Shown here: piece after piece, positions 32,241-41,731 of the stretch
Numbering within the stretch: position 1 is the first letter of the stretch
Layout: the number at the start of each line of letters is the position of its first letter
DNA from: JBEKYD01 sp052325345
GTDB taxonomy: Bacteria; Acidobacteriota; Terriglobia; Bryobacterales; Bryobacteraceae
Assembly (NCBI GenBank): GCA_052325345.1
Contig: JBKQVG010000176.1
Location: 1 to 42,416 of the forward strand
Length of the DNA stretch: 42,416 nt
Direction of reading: 5' to 3'
Position numbers and translations under genes: made by a program
The notes under the pieces: model-generated
What the model saw: the letters and a program-made list of their open reading frames with translations, nothing else
Database searches by the model: none
What the model was told of the DNA's origin: nothing

Positions 32241-33659
32241 ATGGCTTCCCCACACCCAACACCATTTGCCGGCTCGTGGTATCCGGGACAGCGCGCTGAG
32301 TTAGAGGCGCTGCTGGACGAACTCTTCGAGTCCTCCCTGCGGAGGACCGGCCCCAGCCTGCTTCCGCGCCCGCTGGCGTTTGTCGTCCCTCATGCGGGCC
32401 TGGCTTACTCCGGCACCGTTGCCGCCGCCGCTTACCGGCACTTACAAACCGCGCAACCCAAACGAGTCTTCATCCTTGGATTCACTCATCGCGGGGGCAG
32501 ACCGGGCGTGTCGATTCCCGACATCGGGGCGTTCCAGACCCCGTTGGGTGAGGTTGAAGTGGATCGGGCGATGGCGCGGGAACTGGTATCAGGCGGCCAG
32601 TTCAACATGATGGCCGAGAGCCGCGTCTGCGACCACTCGGTCGAGATCCAACTTCCACTGCTGCAGAAGGCCGTTGCCGGCGCGCCGGTGGTTCCGCTAT
32701 ATGTGGGTCATCTCAAGGACACGCAACGAGGCGAGGCTGCACGGGCCCTGGCGCAGTGTGTCCGGCCGGGCGACGTACTATTGGCGAGCTCCGACCTGAC
32801 TCACTATGGCCGGGCTTTTGGCTACCAGCCGTTTCCCGCCGATTGGAACGCGCGCCGGAAGCTGGCACGGCTCGATTCCAGCGCGATCGACGCGGCAGGC
32901 AGTCTCGACCCGGCGCTGTTCCTCGACACACTGCGCGAACTCGACTCCACGGTTTGCGGCTACGAGCCGATCGCCCTGCTGCTCGATGCCCTCGGCTTTT
33001 TGGGCGGCGAAGAAGTGTTTCAGGAGACGTTGGACTACCAGACTTCCGCCGATATTACCGGCGATTTCGAGCACAGCGTCAGCTACGGATCTCTTGGCTA
33101 CTTTCGCGTGGATTCCTTCCACCTGGATGCGGAGGCCCAGGACGCCCTGCTCGCCAGCGCGCGCGCGACCCTCCGCCATCTGTGTGCCACCGGCGAGCGG
33201 AAGGCGATTCCACCAACCGGGACCAGCCCATGGCTGACGCGGCGCGCGGCCGCCTTCGTCAGTCTGCACCAAGGCCGGGAGTTGTTCGGATGCGTGGGCA
33301 CGCGGACCGCGGTACTGCCGCTGGCGGAAGCGGTACCGGAACTGACATTGGCCGCGGCGCTCGACGACCCGCGGTTCTCGCCGCGAGCCAGCGTGCCGGA
33401 CGGGCTGGATATCGAGATCTCGGTGCTAACGCCCATGAAGCGAATCCGGGATTGGAGAACGTTCCGCGTTGGACGCGACGGTGCCTGCCTGGAGTACGAC
33501 GCCCGCAGTGAACTGCTGCTGCCGCAGGTCGCCGCTGACGGCATCCACACCGGAACCGGCTTCCTGGAGGTCTTATCCCGAAAAGCCGGTCTTCGGCCTG
33601 GCGCGTACCGCGACCCACAGGCAAAGCTGTCGGTATTTCGAGCGCAAGTGCTGGCCTGA
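32241..33659 (+). CDS. AmmeMemoRadiSam system protein B-A fusion
   Basis: 472 residues from ATG 32241. Residues ~8-285 are a Memo (AmrB) domain: FAGSWYPGQRAELEALLD, VVPHAGLAYSGTVAAAAY, CDHSVEIQLPLLQKAV and LLASSDLTHYG. Residues ~290-465 are an AMMECR1 (AmrA) domain: TSPWLTRRAAAFVSLHQGRE, LFGCVGTRTAVLPLAEAV and ISVLTPMKRIRDW, ending LRPGAYRDPQAKLSVFRAQ. In many bacteria A and B are separate genes; here they are one chain next to amrS, giving the full three-part system in two genes. The frame before 32241 runs through the amrS end and is not used. Confidence 0.92.
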   Translation: MASPHPTPFAGSWYPGQRAELEALLDELFESSLRRTGPSLLPRPLAFVVPHAGLAYSGTVAAAAYRHLQTAQPKRVFILGFTHRGGRPGVSIPDIGAFQTPLGEVEVDRAMARELVSGGQFNMMAESRVCDHSVEIQLPLLQKAVAGAPVVPLYVGHLKDTQRGEAARALAQCVRPGDVLLASSDLTHYGRAFGYQPFPADWNARRKLARLDSSAIDAAGSLDPALFLDTLRELDSTVCGYEPIALLLDALGFLGGEEVFQETLDYQTSADITGDFEHSVSYGSLGYFRVDSFHLDAEAQDALLASARATLRHLCATGERKAIPPTGTSPWLTRRAAAFVSLHQGRELFGCVGTRTAVLPLAEAVPELTLAAALDDPRFSPRASVPDGLDIEISVLTPMKRIRDWRTFRVGRDGACLEYDARSELLLPQVAADGIHTGTGFLEVLSRKAGLRPGAYRDPQAKLSVFRAQVLA

Positions 33660-33802
33660 GCGGACGCGCGGGAAGATCCTGGCCAAGCGCACGGAAACCA
33701 GGAGCTGCCTGCCGGTGCGCGCAGTGTCCACCACATCCGCGTTGGCGGAAATGCACCCGGCTCCATCCCGAAAGCAGCTACCGTTCGACTATTCTATCTG
33801 TT

Positions 33803-34681
33803 ATGAGAATTGGTTTCATCGGACTCGGCCGAATGGGTTCCTCGATGGCGCGCAACCTGCTTGGCGCCGGCCATGAAGTCGTCGTGTTCAACCGCAGCCG
33901 GGAAAAGGCGGAGGCTCTGGCCGCCGCCGGCGCCCGCGTATCCGATACGCCGGCCGCTGCCTGCAGCCTGTCTGAGGCGGTCATGACCATGCTCGCCGAC
34001 GACCGCGCGGTCGAACAGGTCGTCTTCGGCGACGACGGCATCGCTTCCGCGCTCCCGGAGGCCGCCGTTCACGTTTCGTGCAGCACCATCAGCGTGGCAC
34101 TGGCCAGGCATCTCGCCGCCGAACACGGCCGGCGCGGGCAGGGCTACTTGAGCGCTCCCGTTTTCGGCCGCCCGGAAGCCGCCGCAAGCAAGAATCTGCT
34201 TGTGGTTGCCGCGGGTCCGGCGGAACTCGTCGAGCGCTGCCGGCCCCTGTTCGACTCCATCGGACGGCAGACATTTTCCGTTGGGCCCGATCCCTCCCAG
34301 GCCAATGTCTTCAAGCTCTGTGGAAATTTCATGATCGCCGCCACGCTCGAAGCCTTCGGCGAGGCTTTCGCCACGCTTCGCAAGGCGGACGTCCCGCCAC
34401 ACACGTTCCTGGAAGCGATGAACATGCTTTTCGGGTCGCCGCTCTATGCGAACTACGGACGCCTGATTGCCGACCGTAAGTTCGAGCCGGCCGGTTTTGC
34501 CTTGCGGCTGGGGTTCAAGGACGTTCGCCTGCTGCTCGAAGCGGCCGGGGAGTTCGCCGCCCCGATGCCGCTCGCGAGCCTGATCCGCGACAACTTCCTA
34601 TCGGCCATGGTGCACGGACAGGGCGATCAGGACTGGTCGAGCGTCGTCCGCGTTGCCGCGCGCAACGCCGGCATCGAATAA
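33803..34681 (+). CDS. NAD(P)-dependent beta-hydroxyacid dehydrogenase family
   Basis: 292 residues of the 3-hydroxyisobutyrate / 6-phosphogluconate dehydrogenase-like family. Rossmann motif GFIGLGRMGSSMARNL at the start; the substrate-loop CSTIS near residue 93; the catalytic Lys in VFKLCGNFMIAATLEAFGEA near residue 172; and FALRLGFKDVRLLLEAA in the C-terminal domain. It could reduce an aldehyde acid or act on succinic-semialdehyde-like substrates. No pathway neighbours help. Not obviously linked to the AmmeMemoRadiSam genes (143-base gap with no gene). Confidence 0.9.
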   Translation: MRIGFIGLGRMGSSMARNLLGAGHEVVVFNRSREKAEALAAAGARVSDTPAAACSLSEAVMTMLADDRAVEQVVFGDDGIASALPEAAVHVSCSTISVALARHLAAEHGRRGQGYLSAPVFGRPEAAASKNLLVVAAGPAELVERCRPLFDSIGRQTFSVGPDPSQANVFKLCGNFMIAATLEAFGEAFATLRKADVPPHTFLEAMNMLFGSPLYANYGRLIADRKFEPAGFALRLGFKDVRLLLEAAGEFAAPMPLASLIRDNFLSAMVHGQGDQDWSSVVRVAARNAGIE

Positions 34682-34761
34682 GCCAAGACGGGTGCCGGTA
34701 ATCCGGGAGGATCTATTCGCGAAGGGCGCGCAAACCGCCGGATTCGGCCTCGACGGACGCC

Positions 34762-35952
34762 TTAACCGCGCAGCGGCGAGCCGCCGCTTGATCGGCCCGC
34801 GATCAGACTTTCGCGAATGTCCCGGTTGGCCGCCAGGTCGATGCACGTCCAGGCCATCGCCAGGGCGCCGTCCTCCAGCGCTTTGTCCGCATCCGGAGTA
34901 GCGCAGTGCGCGGTGAATTCCGGTTGATGATTTACCGCGGGCAGAGAATGGATGCCGATCATGGGATGGATTGCCGGCATAGCCAGCGAAACGTTGCCCA
35001 TGTCGGTCGAACCCGTGGGCCGCGTTTCCCACTCGCCCAGGTCCGGGAAGGAACGCCCCAGCGCTTCGGAATTCCGCCGGTAAAGCGTGGCAATGGTTTC
35101 GTCGTGCCGCATCTCGGCGTAAGGCTTGTCGCCCCCGGCGATGGCGATTCCCGCGCCCGTGGCAAGGGCTCCCGCCTCGAAGCAGCGCCGAACCCGCGGG
35201 CGCAATTCACTTAACTGCTCCAGCGTCTCCGAGCGGATGATATATTTGGCCGAAGTATGGGCCGGAACGACGTTCGGGGCGCTGCCGCCATTGGTCACAA
35301 TGCCGTGGATCCGATCCGTGGAGCGGATATGCTGGCGCAGCAGGCCCAGCGCGGTTTGCGAGATGGTAAGCGCATCCGCGGCGTTCACTCCCAGTTCCGG
35401 AAAAGCTGAAGCGTGGGACTCTTTTCCGGTATAACTCACCTCGAAAGTGGAGGCCGCTATGATCTTCGCGCGGAGCATATCGAAGGGCGCCGGGTGCACC
35501 ATCATGGCGGCATGAATGCCCTGGAAGCCACCCCGCTCGAGCAGAAGAATCTTGCCGCTGGCGTTTCCCACTTCTTCGGCAGGCGTGCCGATAACGACCA
35601 CGGTGAGGCCAACTTCATCCGCCACCTGGGCGGCGGCAAGCGCCGCTCCCACCGCCGAGGCGGCGATAATATTGTGACCGCAGGCATGGCCGATGCCGGG
35701 CAGAGCATCGTATTCCGCGCAAATGGCCACTTGCAACGGACCCGATCCGAAGCGGGCGCGGAAGGCCGTGGGAAGGTCGAAAATGCCCGGTTCCACCGCG
35801 AAACCGGCCTCCGCCAACGACTCGCAGAGCCAGCTAGAGGCTCGCTCCTCCTCAAAGCCCAGCTCCGGGTGGGAGTGGATTCGGCGACTCAGCTCGATCA
35901 GGCTGTCGCGGGCCGCCCCGAAACGTTCCCGCGCCGCGGATTTTGCATCCAT
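34762..35952 (-). CDS. M20-family amidohydrolase/peptidase
   Basis: 396 residues from ATG 35952 (MDAKSAARERFGAARDSL); an upstream extension to 36066 is unlikely. Metal ligands are seen in GIGHACGHNIIAASAVGAAL (His) and GTPAEEVGNASGKILL (Glu), with the dimerisation-domain TFEVSYTGKESHASAFPELG and the late TGSTDMGNVSLAMPAIHP. It resembles the M20 subgroup of aminobenzoyl-glutamate hydrolase and PM20D2-like dipeptidases. It cleaves an N-acyl amino acid or dipeptide; the exact substrate is unknown. Cytoplasmic. Confidence 0.9.
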   Translation of the reverse strand: MDAKSAARERFGAARDSLIELSRRIHSHPELGFEEERASSWLCESLAEAGFAVEPGIFDLPTAFRARFGSGPLQVAICAEYDALPGIGHACGHNIIAASAVGAALAAAQVADEVGLTVVVIGTPAEEVGNASGKILLLERGGFQGIHAAMMVHPAPFDMLRAKIIAASTFEVSYTGKESHASAFPELGVNAADALTISQTALGLLRQHIRSTDRIHGIVTNGGSAPNVVPAHTSAKYIIRSETLEQLSELRPRVRRCFEAGALATGAGIAIAGGDKPYAEMRHDETIATLYRRNSEALGRSFPDLGEWETRPTGSTDMGNVSLAMPAIHPMIGIHSLPAVNHQPEFTAHCATPDADKALEDGALAMAWTCIDLAANRDIRESLIAGRSSGGSPLRG

Positions 35953-36123
35953 TCGCACCAGTATAAGTCCGCGCCGCCCGCGCCGCATGTGCGTTCTTTT
36001 CCTCAAGGTGGCGGCCGGCCGCCGCTTCCCGGATCTGGAATTGGGGACGGCGACCTGGGTTTCCACATCCGACCAGGAGCGCTATGATGTGTGCAGAGAG
36101 GACGGGTCAAGGAGGAAGCGGCC

Positions 36124-36288
36124 ATGCCTCAATACGTGTTTCTCTGTCAGGATTGCAACAAAGAGTTCACCCGGATTCTTCACTTCGCCGATCTCGAAAA
36201 GGGCGGCATAGTCTGCCCGCACTGCGGCGGTAAGCGCGTGATCCAGGAGGTAGCGGCGTTCTCCGCCGTTACGTCCAAGAAAAGCTAG
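36124..36288 (+). CDS. FmdB-family zinc-ribbon protein
   Basis: 54 residues from ATG 36124, preceded by AAGGAGGA about 9 bases upstream. MPQYVFLCQDCNKEFTRILH with CQDC and CPHCGGK gives a four-Cys zinc ribbon. FmdB-like proteins are putative regulatory or chaperone ribbons of unknown job. The frame to 36091 upstream lacks a better start. Divergent from the M20 gene and convergent with tRNA-Lys. Confidence 0.85.
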   Translation: MPQYVFLCQDCNKEFTRILHFADLEKGGIVCPHCGGKRVIQEVAAFSAVTSKKS

Positions 36289-36314
36289 GTTGCAAGCACC
36301 GCCCTGGGGAACCT

Positions 36315-36390
36315 TGGTGAGCCGGGCGGGACTCGAACCCGCGACCCTGTGCTTAAAAGGCACATGCTCTACCTACTGAGCTACCGGCCC
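36315..36390 (-). tRNA. tRNA-Lys (TTT)
   Basis: On the minus strand the molecule begins GGGCCGG and ends CCGGCTCACCA, a seven-pair acceptor stem with one G-U pair, discriminator A and an encoded CCA. The anticodon loop is CTTTTAA, anticodon TTT. D-arm (GTAGCTCAGTAGGTAGAGC) and T-arm (GCGGGTTCGAGTCCCGC) are standard. Length 76 bases. Confidence 0.96.
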
Positions 36391-36439
36391 TCAATTTGCC
36401 AACGTACTAATTTTAAACTACTTCCAACCATATCGCCAA

Positions 36440-37264
36440 ATCCCTTCGCTTTCCCTTCGGCCAAACTGTATCAAAACTGTTCATTGTTTCTCATGTCAGG
36501 CCAAAGGCAACGTCCTCGATTTCGTCGCCGCCATGGAAAAATGCAGCGTCCGAGACGCTGCCCTGAAAATTCAAAGCTGGTTCCAAATCACCACCACCTC
36601 AGAATCTTCGGCGACGCCACAGAAGCCGGTGACTGGCTCTGAACCGGCTAAGGAAAAAGCAGGGGAGAGGGGAGAGCCAAACAAGCCGCTCGCCTTTAGG
36701 CTCAAGGGTATCGACCACTGTCATCCCTACCTGGCTCAGCGCGGGATTGATCCGGAGACCGCCGAATACTTCGGCGTTGGGTTCTTTTCCGGGAAGGGCA
36801 GCATGAGCGGGAGAATCGTCATCCCGATCGAGAACGAAGCAGGGGAGTTGGTGGCCTACGCCGGTCGCACCATCGACGGGAGCGAGCCGAAGTATAAGCT
36901 GCCGGCCGGGTTCAAGAAAAGCCAGGTTTTGTACAACCTGGCTCGGGCGTTGGAAGAGGGCTCGACCGCCGCTGTGGTGTTGGTTGAAGGCTTCTTCGAC
37001 TGCATGAAAGTTGTTCAGGCGGGGCACGCCTGCGTGGCGCACATGGGATGCTCGATTTCAGCGGAGCAGGAGCAACGGCTAGTTCAACATTTTCGGCAGG
37101 TCGTCATCATGCTAGATGGCGACGAAGCAGGCCGGAGAGCGGCAACTGAGATCGCAGGGCGCCTGGCGAATAGCGTCTGGGTACACGTTGTAGACATGCC
37201 GGATGGGAAGCAGCCCGATCAACTGCCAGCCCAAGAAATCCAGGAACTCCTCGGGAAGGTGTAA
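36440..37264 (+). pseudogene. 5'-truncated phage/plasmid-type DNA primase (CHC2-toprim)
   Basis: The frame enters in the middle of a CHC2 zinc finger: PSLSLRPN...HCFSCQAKGNVLDFVA. The first half of the finger and any start codon are missing, so it is a fragment, although an ATG at 36533 could give a 243-residue product (MEKCSVRDAALKIQSWF). The rest is intact: HPYLAQRGIDPETAEYFGVG (primase core), then a toprim domain with VVLVEGFFDCMKVVQAG (catalytic Glu) and VVIMLDGDEAGRRAA (Asp pair). Primases of this layout belong to mobile elements. The break lies about 45 bases from the 5' end of tRNA-Lys. A terminator follows at 37285. Confidence 0.8.
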
Positions 37265-37284
37265 ACGAGTGACGGAGTCGTATT

Positions 37285-37320
37285 GCGGGTGGGTCGTATC
37301 GACCGGCCCGCTTTCTTGTT
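37285..37320 (+). terminator. intrinsic terminator of the primase fragment
   Basis: GCGGG-TG-GGTCG, loop TAT, CGACC-GG-CCCGC (37285-37311) forms a stem with a two-base internal bulge, followed by TTTCTTGTT. It begins 20 bases after the primase stop. Confidence 0.6.
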
Positions 37321-37575
37321 CCCTGGAGCTCTTTTTGAGTAGATGGCGATCCGGCCACCGCTAGGCGGAAGCGGCACTCTACGAAATGGACGTTAACCGT
37401 CCAGTTGACGTGAGCGGGAATTACCAGGACCGATCCGAAGAGTCTACTGCAACACCCATCGACTCAGTCAGTTGCGGGTGAAAGTGCCTCGCTGGTCCGC
37501 TGGAGTCGCTCATGATTGAAAATTAAACTAATTAAGAAGATATAGAAATCTGTTAGTCCTTATTTGGGCATATAA
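37321..37575. other. non-coding gap before the surface-protein gene
   Basis: No convincing gene, RNA or repeat seen. The last ~75 bases are clearly AT-richer (AAATTAAACTAATTAAG; TTGGGCATATAATTGC) than the rest of the window and probably hold the promoter of the large gene that follows: a TATAAT at 37570-37575 is a candidate -10, but the transcript would then start within the predicted coding region, which supports a later start codon. Confidence 0.4.
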
Positions 37576-40500
37576 TTGCTTAGGGCCGGGATGGCAAGAC
37601 GGAAATCCTGGGAAATAGGGGGCACCGTGAACTCAAAGCTCCATATAGGGATGGCTCTCGAAAAGGATTCGTCTAAACACAATCTGACGGACCCATGTTC
37701 TGTAGGAACTAGGCCACTTCTCGGGCTCGAGATGCTGGCCGTTTTTTTTGTTTTCATGACGCATTGTCTGGCCGCCCAAACCACCGTCGTGTCGGCAGCA
37801 AGCTACCAGAGCACCGTTTCGCCCGGGTCGTTAGCAACCCTATTCGGCAGCAATCTAGCGCTGCAGACAGCCGCTGGCACCCCCGGCACCGACGGCTCGT
37901 ATCCGAAACAGTTGAACGGAACGACCGTAACTGTCGGTGGCGCGGCGGCTGATCTGGTCTTCGTTTCGCCAACTCAAATCAGTTTTGTTGTTCCACTAAT
38001 CGGCCAATACGGGGCGTTGAACGTTGTTGTGGCGTCGGGCGCTCAAACCATTACCACGTGCACGGCGACTGTCAAACCAACCGCCCCCGCAGTCTTTACG
38101 ATGGACGCCACCGGAAGCGGATTTGGAGCGATCCTCAACGCGATTGATTTCACCCAGCCGCCCTTCAACCTCACGACCCAGACACAAGCCGGCGGTCCAA
38201 CGACAACGATCGTGGCTGTCTATGGGACGGGCTTTCGGTTTGCGGGTGGCACTGCCGTATCTACGCAGTCTGGAGACGTTTCCAGCCACATCAGCGCGTC
38301 GGTCTCGAATGGCAGTGGAACGACTTGGGCGCTGCCGGTTCTGTATGCCGGTCCGGCCCCTGGGTTTGAGGGACTGGATCAGATCAACGTTCAACTCGCA
38401 CCAGACATCGATACGACCAGCGATTTGACGTTAACCATCTTCGCCGACGCGATTCCTAGCAACCCTGTGTATTTGTGGCTGCGACGCTCGCCCGGCCCAA
38501 CTATCACAGCAGTCTCTCCCAAGTCTGCCAGCCCCGGCGGTTCCATCACGATCAGTGGGAGCGGCTTCTTGGACGCGACCACTTTTCAGGCTTCTAAACG
38601 TCAGTCCGTGACGCTGCTTTTGAGCGACGGCACGCCCGTAGCTGCCGCGATCATTCAGGTGAGCAACCAGACCGTGGATGTTCTGGTACCGGCGTACGCA
38701 GGCGATGGTAAAGGTAATTACTATTACGGTTCTGCACAGGTCTGCATTGCTGTCGACTCCCTGCAGGCATGCTCGCCTGGGCAGTTCTCAATCATCGCGC
38801 CTCCTCCCACGGGACAACCAGTTGGAACTATGCTCATGGCATTCGCTCAGAACGTTGTAACTCAAGGCCTGAATGCCATGCCTTCGACGACCGATCCGAC
38901 TATAGTGTCATCCGTGACGGTCACAGCCCAAGACAAATTGAACAATTTGCAACAGATGATCGCTGCGGCGATCAACGGAACACCTCAAACCGTTCAGATG
39001 CAAGCGCCGGATGGGAGCACGGTATCCGTGGTCATGGATGTGGCCGCAATTCAAAGCGTCGAGAACCTCCTAACGGCCGCCTCGGCGGCAGGCATGGCAG
39101 TTGCTCCGCAACTGGGGAGCGCCGCTCAGGTACTGGAGAGGATTCGAAAACTGAATGAGACCTCGCATGCGTCCACCGCGTCATCGTTCTGCGAGGTGCC
39201 TACGGAATATAGTCTGCACACTGCCAAGACCTATGACGACGCTTTTCAATTGGCCGAAAAAACCGTTTCATACACTGGTCTTGCTTTGTTCGTCGGTGCG
39301 GCGGCCGGTGGGTGCGCGGTGGGTTTGTCGGCGGGCGGCGTGGGCTGCCTCCCAGGCATGCTTGCTGCAACGGCGACGCTAGCCATCTTCGATCCGATTC
39401 TCAGTGTCACCGATTATGTTCTAGTGGGGACAGAGGTTGTACTGGAAGCGCAGCCCATCTTCTTGCAGTCACTTTCAGCCCTCTCGCCGGACGGCACTCC
39501 GCTAACACGGGCGACTCTGTCTTATCCGAGTTCCGAATCCGTTCAGTTTCAAGCGCAAGGGACAGTAGCTCCACAGACCGCAAGCGTTGGCGATTTGATT
39601 AATACCCTCGCCACTGACCTCAGCAGTCAGCTTGTTGACAGCCTCACAGGAGGCGACGAGTGTGTCCCCTGTGGACGGATTCCTCCAGGCGCGTTCAGTA
39701 GCTTCAAGGAATCGATAACCAGCTACGTTGCCAGTTTCATCGGAGGACATTTGTTGTCCAATCCTTCCGCATATGGGATACAAAACCTTACCATTTGCAG
39801 CCCAATGGCGGTCGGTCTGAGTTCTGCGTCGCTCTCGGTGGACACGTCGCAAGCTCCTGCCGTTTCAGTTGTCCTGGCACCGGTCGGAGGGTTGTCGTCG
39901 ATCACGCTGAACGCGTCAACCACTGTCCCCGCCGAGTCCGTGATCTTTCGAGCCGACAAAGGGGACCTCCTACTCTTCGACCAGACTGTGGTGCCCACCG
40001 CGTCGTTGGGGATCTTTGTGAACAACGCGAGTCCCTCCATCACGACTGACAGATCGTCTTATGCACCGACAGATGTAGTTCGTGTTATGGGGACCGGTTT
40101 TGCCCCCAGCACAGGTCTGAACCTGTCGCTGCAGGGAAACGGTGTTAACACCACACTCGTCGCTTCGCTGACTGCTTTAGCCAATGGGAGTTTTCAACAG
40201 ACTATAGTGTTCCCAATTGGCACCGCGCCAGGCTCTTACCAGATCGTGGCCCGCTCTTCGGACGACTCCCAGTCCGCTTCGGCGGGGATCACAATTCAAG
40301 TTTACCCGGTTGCTCAATTTGTGATTAGCTCTGGGGGGCAAAGCGCCAAGAGCGGTGGTGTGCTGAATCTTGGTGTCGCGCAAGGCGGAACCGTAGCCGT
40401 TGCCTTTGACGGAAGTTCAAGTTCTGGATCGATTGTAAAGTGGTCGTGGCAGAACAATGGTACGGCTCTCCCATGTGTGGGCTCAACGTGCTCTTATGCT

Positions 40501-41475
40501 TTTTCGTCCGGTACACCGAACAACACGATCAAGCTGGCCGTGACCAACAGCGCAGGCCAAACCGCTTCGGCAACAGGACAGGTGAATCTAAGCGTGCAAT
40601 CCACCCCACCGGGGGCGTTCACGCTGACGGCCGAGGCGCCTGTGTGCAATCAGATGCCACCCGCAGGCCCAGCCGTGAGACTTGACTGGACCCTCTCGGC
40701 CAACGCGTCCGACTATGACGTTTACCGCAATGGTTCGCTATCTGACTCCGATGTGACGGGTCTTACGTTCAACAACGAAGTCGGGCTTGTAGCAGGACAG
40801 ACGAACTCTTATTTCGTCCAGGCAAAGAACATTGCTGGCACTACCAATTCCAATACGACTACTGTCACAATACCGCCGAACATCTGTCAGGCAACACCAG
40901 CGCTGCAAGCCGTCACGATCACGCCGACAAGCATCGCCGCGGGATCGATCGCCACCATCACCATTACGTTGAATGCTTCGGCACCGTCGGGCGGGGCCAG
41001 CGTCGCCATCGCTTCGAACAACGCAGCTTTCCCAGTGCCGTCGAGTTATACGGTTCCTGCCGGCCAGACCAGCGTAAGCTTTTCGGCGCAGTCCAGCACA
41101 GTGATTACTTCGACCACAACCGTTACGGTAACCGCGACGTACAACGGTGGCAGCCAGACCGCGACGCTGTCGATTACCGTCGCCGCCGCCACCCCGACGC
41201 TTTCGATTACCACCACCTCGCTGGTCCCCGCAACCGCGACTGTCGGAACAGGGTACGCGGCACAACAGGCCGTGACCGCGACTGGCGGTACAACGCCTTA
41301 TAGCTGGTCGGCTTCCGGCCTGCCCAATGGCATGGCAATTAATTCCTCCTCCGGGGCCGTCTTCGGTACCCCGACGGTCGCAGGCACGTTCAACTTCACC
41401 GTCACGGTCCAGGACAGCAGCAGCCCGAGGCAAACGGCCTCAAAGACGCTGTCGATTACCGTCGCCGCCCGCTGA
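37576..41475 (+). CDS. large secreted Ig-like / adhesin-type surface protein
   Basis: Up to 1299 residues; the true start is uncertain because a signal segment (EMLAVFFVFMTHCLAAQ) lies at ~52-68, so a start near GTG 37627 or ATG 37651 is more likely than 37576. Next comes VVSAASYQSTVSPGSLATLF with an acidobacterial N-terminal adhesin-like domain (to ~300), an IPT/TIG domain (ITAVSPKSASPGGSITISGS, ~310-400), a helical middle with a Gly/Ala hydrophobic stretch (~570-620), PKD-like repeats (~940-1005), an FN3-like domain (~1010-1105), an Ig-like repeat (~1110-1190) and a putative Ig domain (~1215-1298). No LPxTG, PEP-CTERM or secretion tail is seen, consistent with C-terminal loss. Confidence 0.82.
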   Translation: MLRAGMARRKSWEIGGTVNSKLHIGMALEKDSSKHNLTDPCSVGTRPLLGLEMLAVFFVFMTHCLAAQTTVVSAASYQSTVSPGSLATLFGSNLALQTAAGTPGTDGSYPKQLNGTTVTVGGAAADLVFVSPTQISFVVPLIGQYGALNVVVASGAQTITTCTATVKPTAPAVFTMDATGSGFGAILNAIDFTQPPFNLTTQTQAGGPTTTIVAVYGTGFRFAGGTAVSTQSGDVSSHISASVSNGSGTTWALPVLYAGPAPGFEGLDQINVQLAPDIDTTSDLTLTIFADAIPSNPVYLWLRRSPGPTITAVSPKSASPGGSITISGSGFLDATTFQASKRQSVTLLLSDGTPVAAAIIQVSNQTVDVLVPAYAGDGKGNYYYGSAQVCIAVDSLQACSPGQFSIIAPPPTGQPVGTMLMAFAQNVVTQGLNAMPSTTDPTIVSSVTVTAQDKLNNLQQMIAAAINGTPQTVQMQAPDGSTVSVVMDVAAIQSVENLLTAASAAGMAVAPQLGSAAQVLERIRKLNETSHASTASSFCEVPTEYSLHTAKTYDDAFQLAEKTVSYTGLALFVGAAAGGCAVGLSAGGVGCLPGMLAATATLAIFDPILSVTDYVLVGTEVVLEAQPIFLQSLSALSPDGTPLTRATLSYPSSESVQFQAQGTVAPQTASVGDLINTLATDLSSQLVDSLTGGDECVPCGRIPPGAFSSFKESITSYVASFIGGHLLSNPSAYGIQNLTICSPMAVGLSSASLSVDTSQAPAVSVVLAPVGGLSSITLNASTTVPAESVIFRADKGDLLLFDQTVVPTASLGIFVNNASPSITTDRSSYAPTDVVRVMGTGFAPSTGLNLSLQGNGVNTTLVASLTALANGSFQQTIVFPIGTAPGSYQIVARSSDDSQSASAGITIQVYPVAQFVISSGGQSAKSGGVLNLGVAQGGTVAVAFDGSSSSGSIVKWSWQNNGTALPCVGSTCSYAFSSGTPNNTIKLAVTNSAGQTASATGQVNLSVQSTPPGAFTLTAEAPVCNQMPPAGPAVRLDWTLSANASDYDVYRNGSLSDSDVTGLTFNNEVGLVAGQTNSYFVQAKNIAGTTNSNTTTVTIPPNICQATPALQAVTITPTSIAAGSIATITITLNASAPSGGASVAIASNNAAFPVPSSYTVPAGQTSVSFSAQSSTVITSTTTVTVTATYNGGSQTATLSITVAAATPTLSITTTSLVPATATVGTGYAAQQAVTATGGTTPYSWSASGLPNGMAINSSSGAVFGTPTVAGTFNFTVTVQDSSSPRQTASKTLSITVAAR

Positions 41476-41665
41476 CTGGACTTTCGATCAGCCCGAGCAT
41501 GGTGACGAGCGGGTCGAACGCCACGCTGCGTTCACGCTGAGCGGGCCTGCGCCCCCGGCCGGGTGGCGCCACGATTCGGCTTGTCGGCCAGGAATTCGCG
41601 CTTCCCTGTCGAGCTTGACTGTTCCTGCCGGCCAGAGCAGCACAAGCCAGTCGAGCGCTGTTTAG
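41476..41665 (+). pseudogene. decayed further Ig-like repeat of the surface protein
   Basis: After the TGA at 41473-41475 another frame reads LTGLSISPSMVTSGSNATL. A second frame resumes FTLSGPAPP, a third IRLVGQEFA, and the second again ASLSSLTVPAGQSSTSQSSA. The order matches the repeat at residues ~1110-1190 of the protein (ITPTSIAAGSIATITITLN...SYTVPAGQTSVSF). So at least one further repeat once continued the protein and has since taken several frame shifts. Confidence 0.7.
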
Positions 41666-41731
41666 ATATCTCTTCGGTCACACTGGCTATCAGGTGACGG
41701 ACCCCCCCGCAGAGATCGAGCATGGGCCGTG

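Noticed and set aside
36315..36390. tRNA-Lys as a confirmed phage attachment site
   Set aside because: No integrase and no duplicated tRNA 3' end within the window, and the remnant lies on the tRNA's 5' side.
37107..37358. 83-codon minus-strand ORF over the primase end
   Set aside because: Overlaps the toprim coding end and the terminator on the other strand; no domain seen.
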